From NCBI GenBank assembly GCA_019419555.1, contig DXZR01000021.1, positions 1-37,365 on the forward strand: DNA of 37,365 nt, written 5' to 3'. This stretch comes from Collinsella sp. GTDB taxonomy: Bacteria > Actinomycetota > Coriobacteriia > Coriobacteriales > Coriobacteriaceae. The notes beneath the pieces are model-generated. The model had not been told where the DNA came from. It saw only the letters and a list, made by a program, of their open reading frames with translations, and made no database searches. Positions 17,104 to 24,356 of the stretch are shown here, piece after piece (position 1 is the first letter of the stretch; every line of letters starts with the position of its first letter). A program made the translations under genes and the position numbers.

Positions 17104-18392
17104 TGGCTCGTTTCCCTTTGGTCCCCACGGCGCCTGAACCCGAGCGCGCCATCTTGGTTGGTGTTGAGTGGCGCGATAACGCCTGGCCGCTCGACCGTTC
17201 GCTCGACGAGCTCGAGCGTCTAGCCCACACTGCTGGGGCCCAATGCGTTGCCCGCTTGTCTCAGCGCCTGGTCAAGCCCTATCCCAAATCGTTTATCGGC
17301 TCCGGAAAGGTCGAGGAGCTGTGCGGTTTGGTGCATCGCATGGATGCGGATGTTGTTATCTTCGACGACGACCTGACGCCCTCGCAGCAGTCCTATCTTG
17401 AGAAAGCCGTGGGCGAACCGGTCAAGATTATTGACCGTACGGCATTGATTTTGGATATCTTTGGCCTTCATGCCCAGACTCGTGAGGGTCGCTTGCAGGT
17501 GCAGCTCGCACAGTTGCAGTATCTGCTGCCTCGTCTGCGAGGTATGTGGAGCCATCTTGCTAAGGAACAGACGCGTGGCGGTATTGGCTCGCGCTTTGGC
17601 CAGGGCGAAAGCCAGCTCGAGGTCGACCGTCGCCTAATTCGTAACAAGATCGCAGCTCTTCGACGCGAACTGAAACAGGTTGAACAACGTCGTGATGTGC
17701 AATCGAAAAGCCGTATTGAATCGCCGGCGTTTCGCGTGGCGTTGGCTGGCTACACCAATGCCGGCAAGTCGACGTTGCTTAATCGTTTGACGGGATCCAC
17801 GGTACTTTCGCAGGATAAGCTGTTTGCCACGCTCGATCCTACGACGCGCTCGTACCGTTTGCCCGGTGGCCGTGGCATGACGATCACCGATACCGTCGGC
17901 TTTATTCAAAAGCTGCCCCATGGCCTGGTCGACGCGTTTAAATCTACGCTTTCCGAGGTGCTCGGCGCCGATTTGATTCTTAAAGTTGTAGACGCTTCCG
18001 ATGAGGATTACGAGCGTCAGCTTGAGGCGGTTGATCGTGTCCTTGACGAGATCGGTGCCGGTGAGCGCTTGACGCTTACCGTGTTCAATAAAATTGATCT
18101 GCTCGATAGCGTCGATCGCTTGAGCTTTCGCCGGCGCTATCCCGAGGCGGTGCTGTTCTCGGCTCAGACGGGTGAGGGTCTTGATGACTTAGTCGACCGT
18201 ATCGCTCGTGAAGCGGCCGCTACGGACGTGTTGCTCTCGGCCGATATCCCGTATCGAGAGGGCGCGTTAATCACGCTCGTGCACGAACAGGGAACCCTTC
18301 TGCACGAGGAATACCTCGAGGACGGCGTTCGTATTGTGGCAAAGCTTCCGGCCCGTATCGCACCACGTCTTGAGCGTTACCGAACGGAATAA
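17103..18392 (+). CDS. hflX: Ribosome-associated GTPase HflX
   Basis: This GTPase binds and splits stalled or stressed ribosomes. An N-terminal HflX domain (to about 200) includes SFIGSGKVEEL and the conserved FGLHAQTREGRLQVQLAQL. The G domain has G1 GYTNAGKS near 216-223, G3 DTVGF and G4 NKID. The 429-residue length is typical. Its ATG overlaps the miaA stop. The 3' end overlaps the convergent membrane protein gene on the other strand by 16 nt, with no terminator between them. Confidence 0.95.
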   Translation: MARFPLVPTAPEPERAILVGVEWRDNAWPLDRSLDELERLAHTAGAQCVARLSQRLVKPYPKSFIGSGKVEELCGLVHRMDADVVIFDDDLTPSQQSYLEKAVGEPVKIIDRTALILDIFGLHAQTREGRLQVQLAQLQYLLPRLRGMWSHLAKEQTRGGIGSRFGQGESQLEVDRRLIRNKIAALRRELKQVEQRRDVQSKSRIESPAFRVALAGYTNAGKSTLLNRLTGSTVLSQDKLFATLDPTTRSYRLPGGRGMTITDTVGFIQKLPHGLVDAFKSTLSEVLGADLILKVVDASDEDYERQLEAVDRVLDEIGAGERLTLTVFNKIDLLDSVDRLSFRRRYPEAVLFSAQTGEGLDDLVDRIAREAAATDVLLSADIPYREGALITLVHEQGTLLHEEYLEDGVRIVAKLPARIAPRLERYRTE

Positions 18393-19081
18393 ATCAGCTC
18401 CAGTACACCCAAGATAACCGGTTGATGAAGCAGGTAGAACGGCAGTGCATGGCGTCCGAGGCTTGCGAGCGCCGGGATGGGATTTTCATAGGCCCATGCT
18501 GGTGCCTCGCAGTTTGCTTTCTGAGCCGTGCGTGCGGCAAAGAAGCCTGTGAGGTACATAAATAAGAAGGGTATGAGCGGATAGTAATCACCGGAGACAA
18601 AGTCTGGACCTGGGAAACCCAGCCAAGCTAGATAGGGGATAGGGTAGTCCGCTTTGGGAATGCTCCAGGTACAGGCAAAGAGTATGAGGCAAATCGCTAT
18701 ACCCCATACTGCCGGCACCCTATCGAGAACCGGGCGCGCGAGCGCGACAATGGCGGTGCACGCCGCCATGCAGAAAATGATGCCGAAGTTCACCGAGTCA
18801 TCGACCGAGACGAGCGTCGTTGCGACCCATACAACTAAAGCGGCAACGGCATATTTGGCGGCACGCTTGATGTTGTTGCGCGAGAGGGTGCACATCCAGC
18901 CGGCAATAAATAAAAATACCCAACTGATGCTGGCGCGCCAGATGTCCTGGAAGATGGTCTGGGTAAACCAAGGCATATTCCAGCCATATAGGTAAGCAAG
19001 GTCGTAGCAGGCATGAAATCCCGCCATCGACAGCATGGTAAACCCGCGAATGGTATCAAAGACGGTGATACGTTTTCGCAT
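18377..19081 (-). CDS. DUF1624/heparan-alpha-glucosaminide acetyltransferase-like membrane protein
   Basis: The 234-residue protein has about six or seven hydrophobic segments and opens with the family signature ITVFDTIRGFTMLSMAGFHA. That marks the DUF1624 / HGSNAT catalytic-domain-like family. Members are thought to move acetyl groups across the membrane, but bacterial substrates are mostly unknown. The C-terminus keeps HALPFYLLHQPVI, a motif typical of membrane acyltransferases. Its ATG overlaps the lexA stop (TAATG), so it should be co-transcribed with lexA and hence may be SOS-induced. The end overlaps hflX by 16 nt on the opposite strand. Family fairly sure, substrate unknown. Confidence 0.85.
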   Translation of the reverse strand: MRKRITVFDTIRGFTMLSMAGFHACYDLAYLYGWNMPWFTQTIFQDIWRASISWVFLFIAGWMCTLSRNNIKRAAKYAVAALVVWVATTLVSVDDSVNFGIIFCMAACTAIVALARPVLDRVPAVWGIAICLILFACTWSIPKADYPIPYLAWLGFPGPDFVSGDYYPLIPFLFMYLTGFFAARTAQKANCEAPAWAYENPIPALASLGRHALPFYLLHQPVILGVLELIYSVR

Positions 19082-19725
19082 TACGAGAACCGGCGCATTA
19101 AACCGACGACCTTGCCCAGAATCGTGGGATTTGTCGCGTAGATGGGCTCCATGGTGTCGTTTTCGGGCTGCAGGCGAACGCGCCCCTGCTCCTTGTAGAA
19201 CGTTTTGACTGTTGCGGCGCCATCGATCATGGCCACGACAATCTCACCATTCATGGCGCTCTTCTGCTCGCGAACGATGATGTAGTCGCCGTTATAGATA
19301 CCAACGTTAATCATCGAATTGCCGTGGACCTCGAGGATAAAGGACCCCTGGTCCGTTGCGATCTCGGTCGGGATGGTAAAGGTGTCCTCGATATTCTGCT
19401 CGGCAAGGATGGGAATCCCCGCGGCGACGCGGCCCACGAGAGGTAGTGATACGGTGCCGCGGGGTGCCGTGGGTTCATCGGACTTTGAGATGGAGACGGA
19501 AGATCCATCCTCGTCAAAGAGCTCGAGGGCGCGAGGCTTCGTGGCGTCACGCTTGAGCAGACCGCGTGCTTCGAGCGCGGAGAGATGCGCATGTACGGTG
19601 CTAGGGGAGGACAGGCCCACAGCCGAAGCCATCTCGCGCACACTGGGCGGATAGCCCTTCTCCTGCTGATATTCCTTGATGAAGTCGTAAATTTGCTGCT
19701 GACGCTTGGTAATTTTGCGAGCCAT
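19081..19725 (-). CDS. lexA: SOS repressor LexA
   Basis: LexA represses DNA-damage genes and cleaves itself when RecA filaments form. The N-terminal winged helix reads KRQQQIYDFIKEYQQEKGYP. The cleavage site AAG lies at 101-103 (Ala102-Gly103). The serine is in VHGNSM (Ser137) and the lysine in ATVKTF (Lys174). The start at MARKITKRQ has AGAGGAA upstream and gives 214 residues. A ten-residue upstream extension is open but would include that site. Three SOS-box-like palindromes lie 25-93 nt upstream, so autoregulation is expected. The divergent neighbour is a LysM protein, as in mycobacteria and Bacillus. Confidence 0.97.
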   Translation of the reverse strand: MARKITKRQQQIYDFIKEYQQEKGYPPSVREMASAVGLSSPSTVHAHLSALEARGLLKRDATKPRALELFDEDGSSVSISKSDEPTAPRGTVSLPLVGRVAAGIPILAEQNIEDTFTIPTEIATDQGSFILEVHGNSMINVGIYNGDYIIVREQKSAMNGEIVVAMIDGAATVKTFYKEQGRVRLQPENDTMEPIYATNPTILGKVVGLMRRFS

Positions 19726-19749
19726 CAGGGATTCCTCTCTACCCAGACC

Positions 19750-19761
19750 AAACAAATGTTC
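19750..19761. promoter_or_regulatory. SOS-box-like site proximal to lexA
   Basis: AAACAAATGTTC matches GAAC-N4-GTTC at seven of eight fixed positions. It lies 25 nt before the lexA ATG, where a bound repressor could block lexA transcription. Confidence 0.6.
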
Positions 19762-19770
19762 TATTTTTGC

Positions 19771-19800
19771 TTGACAGGAACAACTGTTCGAAGATAATAA
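19771..19800 (+). promoter_or_regulatory. SOS-controlled promoter of the LysM gene with central LexA box
   Basis: TTGACA (19771-19776) is followed after 16-18 bp by the AT-rich GATAATAATAA stretch (from 19793), which contains the -10. A perfect GAACAACTGTTC box (19778-19789) fills the spacer. The layout is the same as in the recA promoter. Confidence 0.82.
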
Positions 19801-19804
19801 TAAC

Positions 19805-19818
19805 CGAACACTCGTTCT
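19805..19818. promoter_or_regulatory. SOS box downstream of the LysM-gene -10 region
   Basis: CGAACACTCGTTCT is a GAAC-N4-GTTC match placed about at the expected transcription start of the LysM gene. It gives a third LexA site in this 163-bp divergent region. Confidence 0.8.
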
Positions 19819-19888
19819 CGCGCTAGACTTTTTTGTCCCCGCGGCTTGATAAAACAGTTCTCGTCAAAACAAACGAGAGGAGAACAGA

Positions 19889-20338
19889 ATGAACGCAGCT
19901 AATATGGTCCAGGGAAACCTCGCTCTTAAGCTTGAGGCGCCTGCTTCGCCTGCCTTTACGGTCGTGAAGGGCGGACGCTCTCATTTTCAGGCCGTGGCCA
20001 CTAAACCCGTTCGCACCCAGCGTGCGTCCGTTGCTTTGGCTCCTGTTGCCCTAAAGGCCTCGACGATTGTTTCTATTGCTGTAGCGTTCACCCTGTTCTT
20101 CGTGCTCGCCACGTCAGTTTTTTCTGCTCGTCAAGCAGCATATGCCGATTCCGTAGCCAACGTTACCTACGAGACGGTTCGCGTGCAGTCGGGCGACTCC
20201 CTGTGGTCGCTTGCCCAGGAGCATCCCATCGATGGTCTTTCCACGCAGGAGACTTCCGACATGATTCGTAGCGTCAATCACCTCGATCGCGGCTCTCTTG
20301 ATGCTGGTGCAGTTCTGAAAGTTCCGGCTCGTTCGTAA
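19889..20338 (+). CDS. YneA-like LysM membrane protein, probable SOS division inhibitor
   Basis: The 149-residue protein has a 54-residue cytoplasmic arm, one membrane helix (about 55-79) and a C-terminal LysM domain (about 95-146, with VRVQSGDSLWSLAQEH). LysM binds peptidoglycan. The same layout, divergent from lexA, belongs to Bacillus YneA and mycobacterial Rv2719c, which block division during the SOS response. Two LexA boxes at its promoter support the same role. GAGAGGAG lies eight bases before the ATG. The long N-terminal arm (residues 1-54) is not found in YneA and its role is unknown. The assignment rests on architecture and context. Confidence 0.87.
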   Translation: MNAANMVQGNLALKLEAPASPAFTVVKGGRSHFQAVATKPVRTQRASVALAPVALKASTIVSIAVAFTLFFVLATSVFSARQAAYADSVANVTYETVRVQSGDSLWSLAQEHPIDGLSTQETSDMIRSVNHLDRGSLDAGAVLKVPARS

Positions 20339-20354
20339 GATTTCGGTTCGGTCG

Positions 20355-20392
20355 CATGGTACCCTTGTTATCGTTTAGGAGGAGGTACCATG
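20355..20392 (+). promoter_or_regulatory. Hairpin enclosing the nrdR start codon
   Basis: CATGGTACC (20355-20363) is the exact reverse complement of GGTACCATG (20384-20392), whose last three bases are the nrdR start codon. The 20-nt loop contains the AGGAGGA ribosome-binding site. In mRNA the start codon would be paired and the binding site displayed in a loop, which suggests translational control. Confidence 0.5.
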
Positions 20393-20833
20393 CGCTGTCC
20401 CAAATGCGGCAAGGCACATACCCGCGTTGTCGATTCCCGTATGCAGGAATCGAACAACACTATCAAGCGTCGCCGCGAGTGTTGTTCTTGCAATTATCGT
20501 TTTACGACGTTCGAGCGCTGCGAAGACCCCATCGAGGTCATCAAATCCGACGGGTCAAAGCAGCGGTTCGATCGCAACAAGCTGCTGGTCGGCCTGATGC
20601 GCGCCACGATTAAGCGCGATATCGATACGAAAAAGCTCAACGAGATCATCGATGATATCGAGGTGGAGCTGCGTTCGCGTACGCTGACGGCTGTAACGTC
20701 CCACGAACTGGGCGATATGGTGCTCAAGCGCCTGGCCAAGATCGACAAGGTGGCCTACATTCGCTTTGCCTCGGTCTATCGCGATTTCAAAGACGTCGAC
20801 GAGTTTTTGCAAGAGCTCGACAAGCTAAGGTGA
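20390..20833 (+). CDS. nrdR: Transcriptional repressor NrdR
   Basis: NrdR senses ATP/dATP and represses ribonucleotide reductase genes. The zinc ribbon uses Cys3, Cys6, Cys31 and Cys34 (MRCPKCG and CCSCNYRFTTFE). The ATP-cone domain spans about 46-136 and starts VIKSDGSKQRFDRNKL. The 147-residue length is typical. In actinobacteria nrdR commonly follows the LysM gene beside lexA, as here. A 9-bp hairpin pairs with its start codon. No NrdR box was recognised nearby. Confidence 0.96.
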   Translation: MRCPKCGKAHTRVVDSRMQESNNTIKRRRECCSCNYRFTTFERCEDPIEVIKSDGSKQRFDRNKLLVGLMRATIKRDIDTKKLNEIIDDIEVELRSRTLTAVTSHELGDMVLKRLAKIDKVAYIRFASVYRDFKDVDEFLQELDKLR

Positions 20834-20837
20834 TTTC

Positions 20838-21281
20838 ATGTCCAACATTACCGTTAACATTAAGCGACTCGATCCCACGGTCGAGCTTCCCAAATACGCT
20901 CACCCCACAGATGCCGGTCTTGACCTCCGCGCCAACGAAGACTGCACCCTCAAGCCCTTTGAGCGTCGTTTGGTCTCCACTGGCTTGGCCATTGCGCTGC
21001 CCGATGGCTACGCCGGCTTTGTCCAACCCCGCAGCGGCCTAGCCATTAAGCAAGGCCTGTCTATAGTCAACACGCCCGGTCTCATCGACGCCCACTATCG
21101 AGGTGAGCTTAAGGTCATCCTCATCAACCTGGATCCCACCAACAATATCCAGATCAACAAAGGCGACCGCATTGCGCAGCTCGTCATCCAAGAAGTTCCC
21201 ACGGTCAATCTCGTAGAGGTAGACGAACTAGACAAAACCGACCGAGGCAACGGAGGCTTCGGCTCCAGCGGCGTTGCTTAA
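20838..21281 (+). CDS. dut: dUTP diphosphatase
   Basis: This trimeric enzyme hydrolyses dUTP to dUMP, keeping uracil out of DNA and feeding dTMP synthesis. All family motifs are visible: DAGLDLRA (I), PRSGLA (II), an NTPGLIDAHYRGEL region (III), GDRIAQLV (IV) and the C-terminal RGNGGFGSSG (V). The length is 147 residues. It starts 4 nt after nrdR with AAGGTGA upstream, so both deoxynucleotide genes are probably one transcript. A long palindromic element follows the stop by 20 nt. Confidence 0.96.
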   Translation: MSNITVNIKRLDPTVELPKYAHPTDAGLDLRANEDCTLKPFERRLVSTGLAIALPDGYAGFVQPRSGLAIKQGLSIVNTPGLIDAHYRGELKVILINLDPTNNIQINKGDRIAQLVIQEVPTVNLVEVDELDKTDRGNGGFGSSGVA

Positions 21282-21301
21282 TCATTTTCAAGATGTAGGG
21301 T

Positions 21302-21407
21302 TGGCCTCTCACCCGGGGCCCACACATATCATCCCGTGCTCAAACATTCTCGCTACGCTGCGAAACTGCGCGCGGGACGATATGTGTGGGCCCCGGGTGA
21401 GAGGCCA
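21302..21407. repeat. Palindromic element copy 1: 29-bp perfect arms around a 48-nt core
   Basis: Arms 21302-21330 and 21379-21407 are exact reverse complements. They enclose a 48-nt core (21331-21378) that begins ATCCCGTGCTCAAAC and ends GCGCGGGAC. The core pairs further through TCCCGTGC / GCGCGGGA and has an apical TCGC / GCGA stem. The element lies between convergent genes dut and the glycosyltransferase. Copy 2 at 21666 has the same core in the opposite orientation. Confidence 0.92.
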
Positions 21408-21541
21408 CATGCTTGAATATGCATTTCGACTTGCGCGATAGGCCTCATCAATATAATTACGACTTGCTTGTTGTTCCGACTCTCCATTAGCTGGATTACA
21501 TCCTTGCAAATCCTAACTAGGAATGTGTTTTAGATTCTAGT

Positions 21542-21584
21542 TAGCCGGCGCGACAAAGTGACGCCCCCTTTGTCGCGTCGGCTA
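21542..21584. terminator. 17-bp hairpin with AT-rich tail
   Basis: A 17-bp stem with one G-T pair surrounds the loop TGACGCCCC. The inner part of the stem is CGACAAAG / CTTTGTCG. TCTATATTTATATTTT follows, so it can terminate plus-strand transcription. The remaining sequence between the two palindromic elements (21408-21541 and 21585-21665) shows no convincing gene. Confidence 0.65.
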
Positions 21585-21665
21585 TCTATATTTATATTTT
21601 CCGGTTTCGCCTTTGCAGATTCTAGTGGTGGGGAATCTGGTATTGCTACTAGTACGGTTAACGCA

Positions 21666-21769
21666 GCTTACCTGTGGGAGGCCCCTATATATCGTCCCGC
21701 GCGCAGTTTCGCAGCGAAGCGAGAATGTTTGAGCACGGGATGATATATAGGGGCCTCCCACAGGTAAGC
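21666..21769. repeat. Palindromic element copy 2 (inverted orientation)
   Basis: Arms 21666-21693 and 21742-21769 form a perfect 28-bp stem around a 48-nt core (21694-21741). The core is the reverse complement of the copy 1 core with one difference in 48. The arms share 12 of the 16 positions nearest the core with copy 1 and differ further out, yet pairing is complete in both. It ends 13 nt before the stop of the glycosyltransferase gene and may terminate it. Confidence 0.92.
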
Positions 21770-21782
21770 GGACATTTAGACG

Positions 21783-23084
21783 CTAGCGGATATGCGCTGG
21801 TTTTTCGCCCCAGTAGAAGCGGCAGAAGGCTCGTTTGCGCTTTTGGGGTTTGCCTGCAAGTTCCATGGTTGCGATGGCGATATCCTCGGCTGCATGTGGA
21901 CGGCGCAGCACTTCGCCGTTGATGAGCAGAGCCTTGAGCGACTCGGGATGATCGTGGAGATGGCGCAACGTCACGATGAGCTCTCGTGCGGTGGTGACAT
22001 GCATGCTGGCGCCCATGCCGGTGAGCATGGTGGTGTTGGCCTTTTCCTGGCCATATGACTTGCCCAATAGGATCATTGGCAGGTGTGCGCACAGGCATTC
22101 GGTAACAGTGAGTCCGCCAGACTTGAGGATTGCCAGGTCACAGCCGTGCATAAGCGCTGCCATGTCATCGACGTAGTCAAGAACCGTGACGTTCTCGAGT
22201 TTCATGGCATCGAAAAGCGTTTTGAGACGGGTGGCATATTCGGCATCCTTGCCCGGCAAAAAGACAAAGTGCATGTCCTCGAAGCTGCGCAGGAAGGGGA
22301 GGGTGCGGTCCATCTCCGCGCGAAAGCGAACGTACGGTTGAGGCAAACTGGCGCCGGCCATCACCAGCACAACGAGCTTATCTGTGGGGAGATTGAACTT
22401 CTCGAGTTCTTCCTCGCGGTTGTAGTCCGTATCAAACCCGGCGCGAATGGGGATGCCCGTAATGCGGATCTTTGCCTCGGGAACCTTACGGGGTCGGAGT
22501 GTTTCGGCCATAAACTCGTTTGCTACGCAGAATAGGTCGGTGTCCTTATGGGGCCACCAACCCTCGACCTCGTAATCGGTCGGTACGCAAATGACGGGAT
22601 AGTCGATGCCCGTAATGACGCGCGCGCCGACGGCGACGTTGGCTGCCGTGATATGTGTGGCTACCACGGCAATGGGCCTGCGAGTTCGAACGTATTCGTT
22701 AAATGCGGGGAACATGATGCGCGACCATGCCGTGCCACCGCCCCAAAGCAGGTGTCCGGTAAGGGTATAACGCCAGGTCAAGTCATAAATTGGGCGCGTG
22801 GCGCCGGTAAACGAGGCGGCCGTTTTGTTGCCGTCGAATTTTATGCGTCCAAAATTAAGGATATCGAGCACTTCAATCTCAACATCCTCGGGGATGCCAT
22901 TGGTGCCGCGGATGTGGTCGAATGCCTGCGCAATCGCATTTGCGGCGGCCTTGTGGCCCGAGCCGACCGAGGCGTGCACGATAGTCACGAGAGGTTTTTG
23001 CTGAGCCAAGAGCGTGGTTTGTCCCGATTGGGGAGTGCTGTGCGTGAGCAGGGGAGCGTCATCGCTCGTCTGCGTCTGATCCAT
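21783..23084 (-). CDS. GT28/MGDG synthase-type glycosyltransferase
   Basis: The 433-residue protein has the MGDG-synthase N-terminal signature VHASVGSGHKAAANAIAQAF (residues 35-54) and a C-terminal GT28 domain with LKSGGLTVTECLCAHLPMIL. Relatives use UDP-sugars to make glucosyl- or galactosyl-diacylglycerol at the inner membrane face, or act like MurG. The acceptor cannot be fixed from sequence, but a glycolipid role is most likely. AAGGGGAGA lies before the ATG. The gene is divergent from trxB, with 117 bp between the starts. Its 3' end faces dut across the palindromic elements. Confidence 0.88.
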   Translation of the reverse strand: MDQTQTSDDAPLLTHSTPQSGQTTLLAQQKPLVTIVHASVGSGHKAAANAIAQAFDHIRGTNGIPEDVEIEVLDILNFGRIKFDGNKTAASFTGATRPIYDLTWRYTLTGHLLWGGGTAWSRIMFPAFNEYVRTRRPIAVVATHITAANVAVGARVITGIDYPVICVPTDYEVEGWWPHKDTDLFCVANEFMAETLRPRKVPEAKIRITGIPIRAGFDTDYNREEELEKFNLPTDKLVVLVMAGASLPQPYVRFRAEMDRTLPFLRSFEDMHFVFLPGKDAEYATRLKTLFDAMKLENVTVLDYVDDMAALMHGCDLAILKSGGLTVTECLCAHLPMILLGKSYGQEKANTTMLTGMGASMHVTTARELIVTLRHLHDHPESLKALLINGEVLRRPHAAEDIAIATMELAGKPQKRKRAFCRFYWGEKPAHIR

Positions 23085-23201
23085 CGATATCTCCCCTTCA
23101 TCTTTGTTTCACAGAGAATCATTGTAGTGCATGAGTGTCACGTTCGCATAAATTTGGGTATGAGCGCAAAGAACGCCAATCTTTCGACAGGAGGTCTCTT
23201 C

Positions 23202-24140
23202 ATGACTACTCATCAGCCGATCGATGTTGCGATTATCGGCGGCGGGCCTGCGGGCTATGCTGCAGCCATTTACGCGGCTCGCGCCAACCTAACGACGACC
23301 GTGATTGAGCAAGGTATGTCGGGAGGACAGATTGCCACAACCAATGAGGTCGAGAACTATCCGGGCATTCCGCTCTTGAGTGGCGCCGAACTCGGCGAGC
23401 GGTTTCAGCAACATGCAGAGGGCCTGGGAGCACAGGTTGCATGGAGCATGGTTACGGGTATCGATTACGATGCGGATGCGGCGCTGTTTACGGTGCGTCA
23501 CGATATGGGCGATACGCTTGCCTCGAGCGTTATCGCTTGCATGGGTGCCACGCCGCGATCTGCTGGTTTTGTTGGCGAGGATACGTATCGCGGTCGTGGC
23601 GTTTCTTATTGCGCGACGTGCGATGGCATGTTCTTTCGCGGTAAACAGGTCTTTGTTATCGGTGGCGGTAATGCTGCCTGCGAGGAAGCCCTGTTCTTGT
23701 CAGAAATCGCCAGCAGCGTGACCATCGTCTTGCGCCGCGATCAGTTCCGTGCCCCCGATGGCGTGGTTCAAAAGGTGCTCGCAAAAGATAATATTTCAGT
23801 TAGGTACCAAACTAGTATTGTTGAGCTTTCTGGTGAGGCAATGCCCACGACAATCACGTTTAAGGACAATGCGACTAGTGAAATGCACGCTGAGTCCTTT
23901 GATCCTGGTTCGTTTGGCATCTTTGTCTTTGCTGGCACGCAGCCCCATACCGAGCTTGTAGAGCATCTGGTGGATCTGGCGCCCGACGGCGGTATTATGA
24001 CCGATGAATCGATGGCTACCCGCATGCCTGGCTTATTTGCTGCCGGCGATATCCGTTCCAAGCGTTTACGCCAAGTTGTGACCGCTGTTTCTGACGGAGC
24101 TATAGCAGCCACCAGCGCATACGCTTTCCTACGCGGATAA
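23202..24140 (+). CDS. trxB: Thioredoxin reductase
   Basis: This FAD- and NADPH-dependent enzyme reduces thioredoxin. The 312-residue product has the FAD motif IGGGPAGYAAAIYAARA, the redox motif CATC (Cys137 and Cys140), a second Rossmann motif VIGGGNAACEEA and the late FAD motif GLFAAGDIRSK. The ATG at 23202 has ACAGGAGGT eight bases upstream. The open frame continues upstream to 22548 but lacks similarity and overlaps the divergent gene. A strong terminator follows. The third base use becomes more AT-rich in its second half (about 23770-23960). Confidence 0.95.
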   Translation: MTTHQPIDVAIIGGGPAGYAAAIYAARANLTTTVIEQGMSGGQIATTNEVENYPGIPLLSGAELGERFQQHAEGLGAQVAWSMVTGIDYDADAALFTVRHDMGDTLASSVIACMGATPRSAGFVGEDTYRGRGVSYCATCDGMFFRGKQVFVIGGGNAACEEALFLSEIASSVTIVLRRDQFRAPDGVVQKVLAKDNISVRYQTSIVELSGEAMPTTITFKDNATSEMHAESFDPGSFGIFVFAGTQPHTELVEHLVDLAPDGGIMTDESMATRMPGLFAAGDIRSKRLRQVVTAVSDGAIAATSAYAFLRG

Positions 24141-24180
24141 GTACGATAATATATCTTATGTAAGGTTGTTATGTTACTTA

Positions 24181-24232
24181 AACGTCCAGCGGTAACGAGC
24201 TTGAGGCAACGTTGCCGCTGGACGTTTTGTTG
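24181..24232 (+). terminator. Intrinsic terminator after trxB
   Basis: A 17-bp stem (AACGTCCAGCGGTAACG pairing with 24210-24226, one G-T pair) is followed by TTGTTGTG. It lies 40 nt after the trxB stop. Confidence 0.85.
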
Positions 24233-24311
24233 TGTAAAAAATGAGCCAGCTATCCTGCGACCTGACCCGAGCCAAAGCCGACGATCATACCGTTCATTAT
24301 GGTATGCAAAA

Positions 24312-24332
24312 CTAGATAATCTAGAATACAAT
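24312..24332 (+). promoter_or_regulatory. Palindrome and -10-like region before the DUF1836 gene
   Basis: CTAGATAATCTAG (24312-24324) is a perfect odd palindrome containing GATAAT, and TACAAT follows at 24327-24332. One of these is probably the -10 of the DUF1836 gene, with the palindrome as a possible operator. No good -35 is present, which would fit an activator-dependent promoter. Confidence 0.4.
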
Positions 24333-24356
24333 ATTGAAAACGAACGGAGGCACCAT

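Noticed and set aside
21302..21769. CRISPR array made of the two palindromic elements
   Set aside because: Only two copies, in opposite orientation, with a long irregular gap and no cas genes.
22548..23201. Upstream extension of the thioredoxin reductase frame
   Set aside because: The extension overlaps the divergent glycosyltransferase gene. TrxB similarity and the ribosome-binding site both start at 23202.
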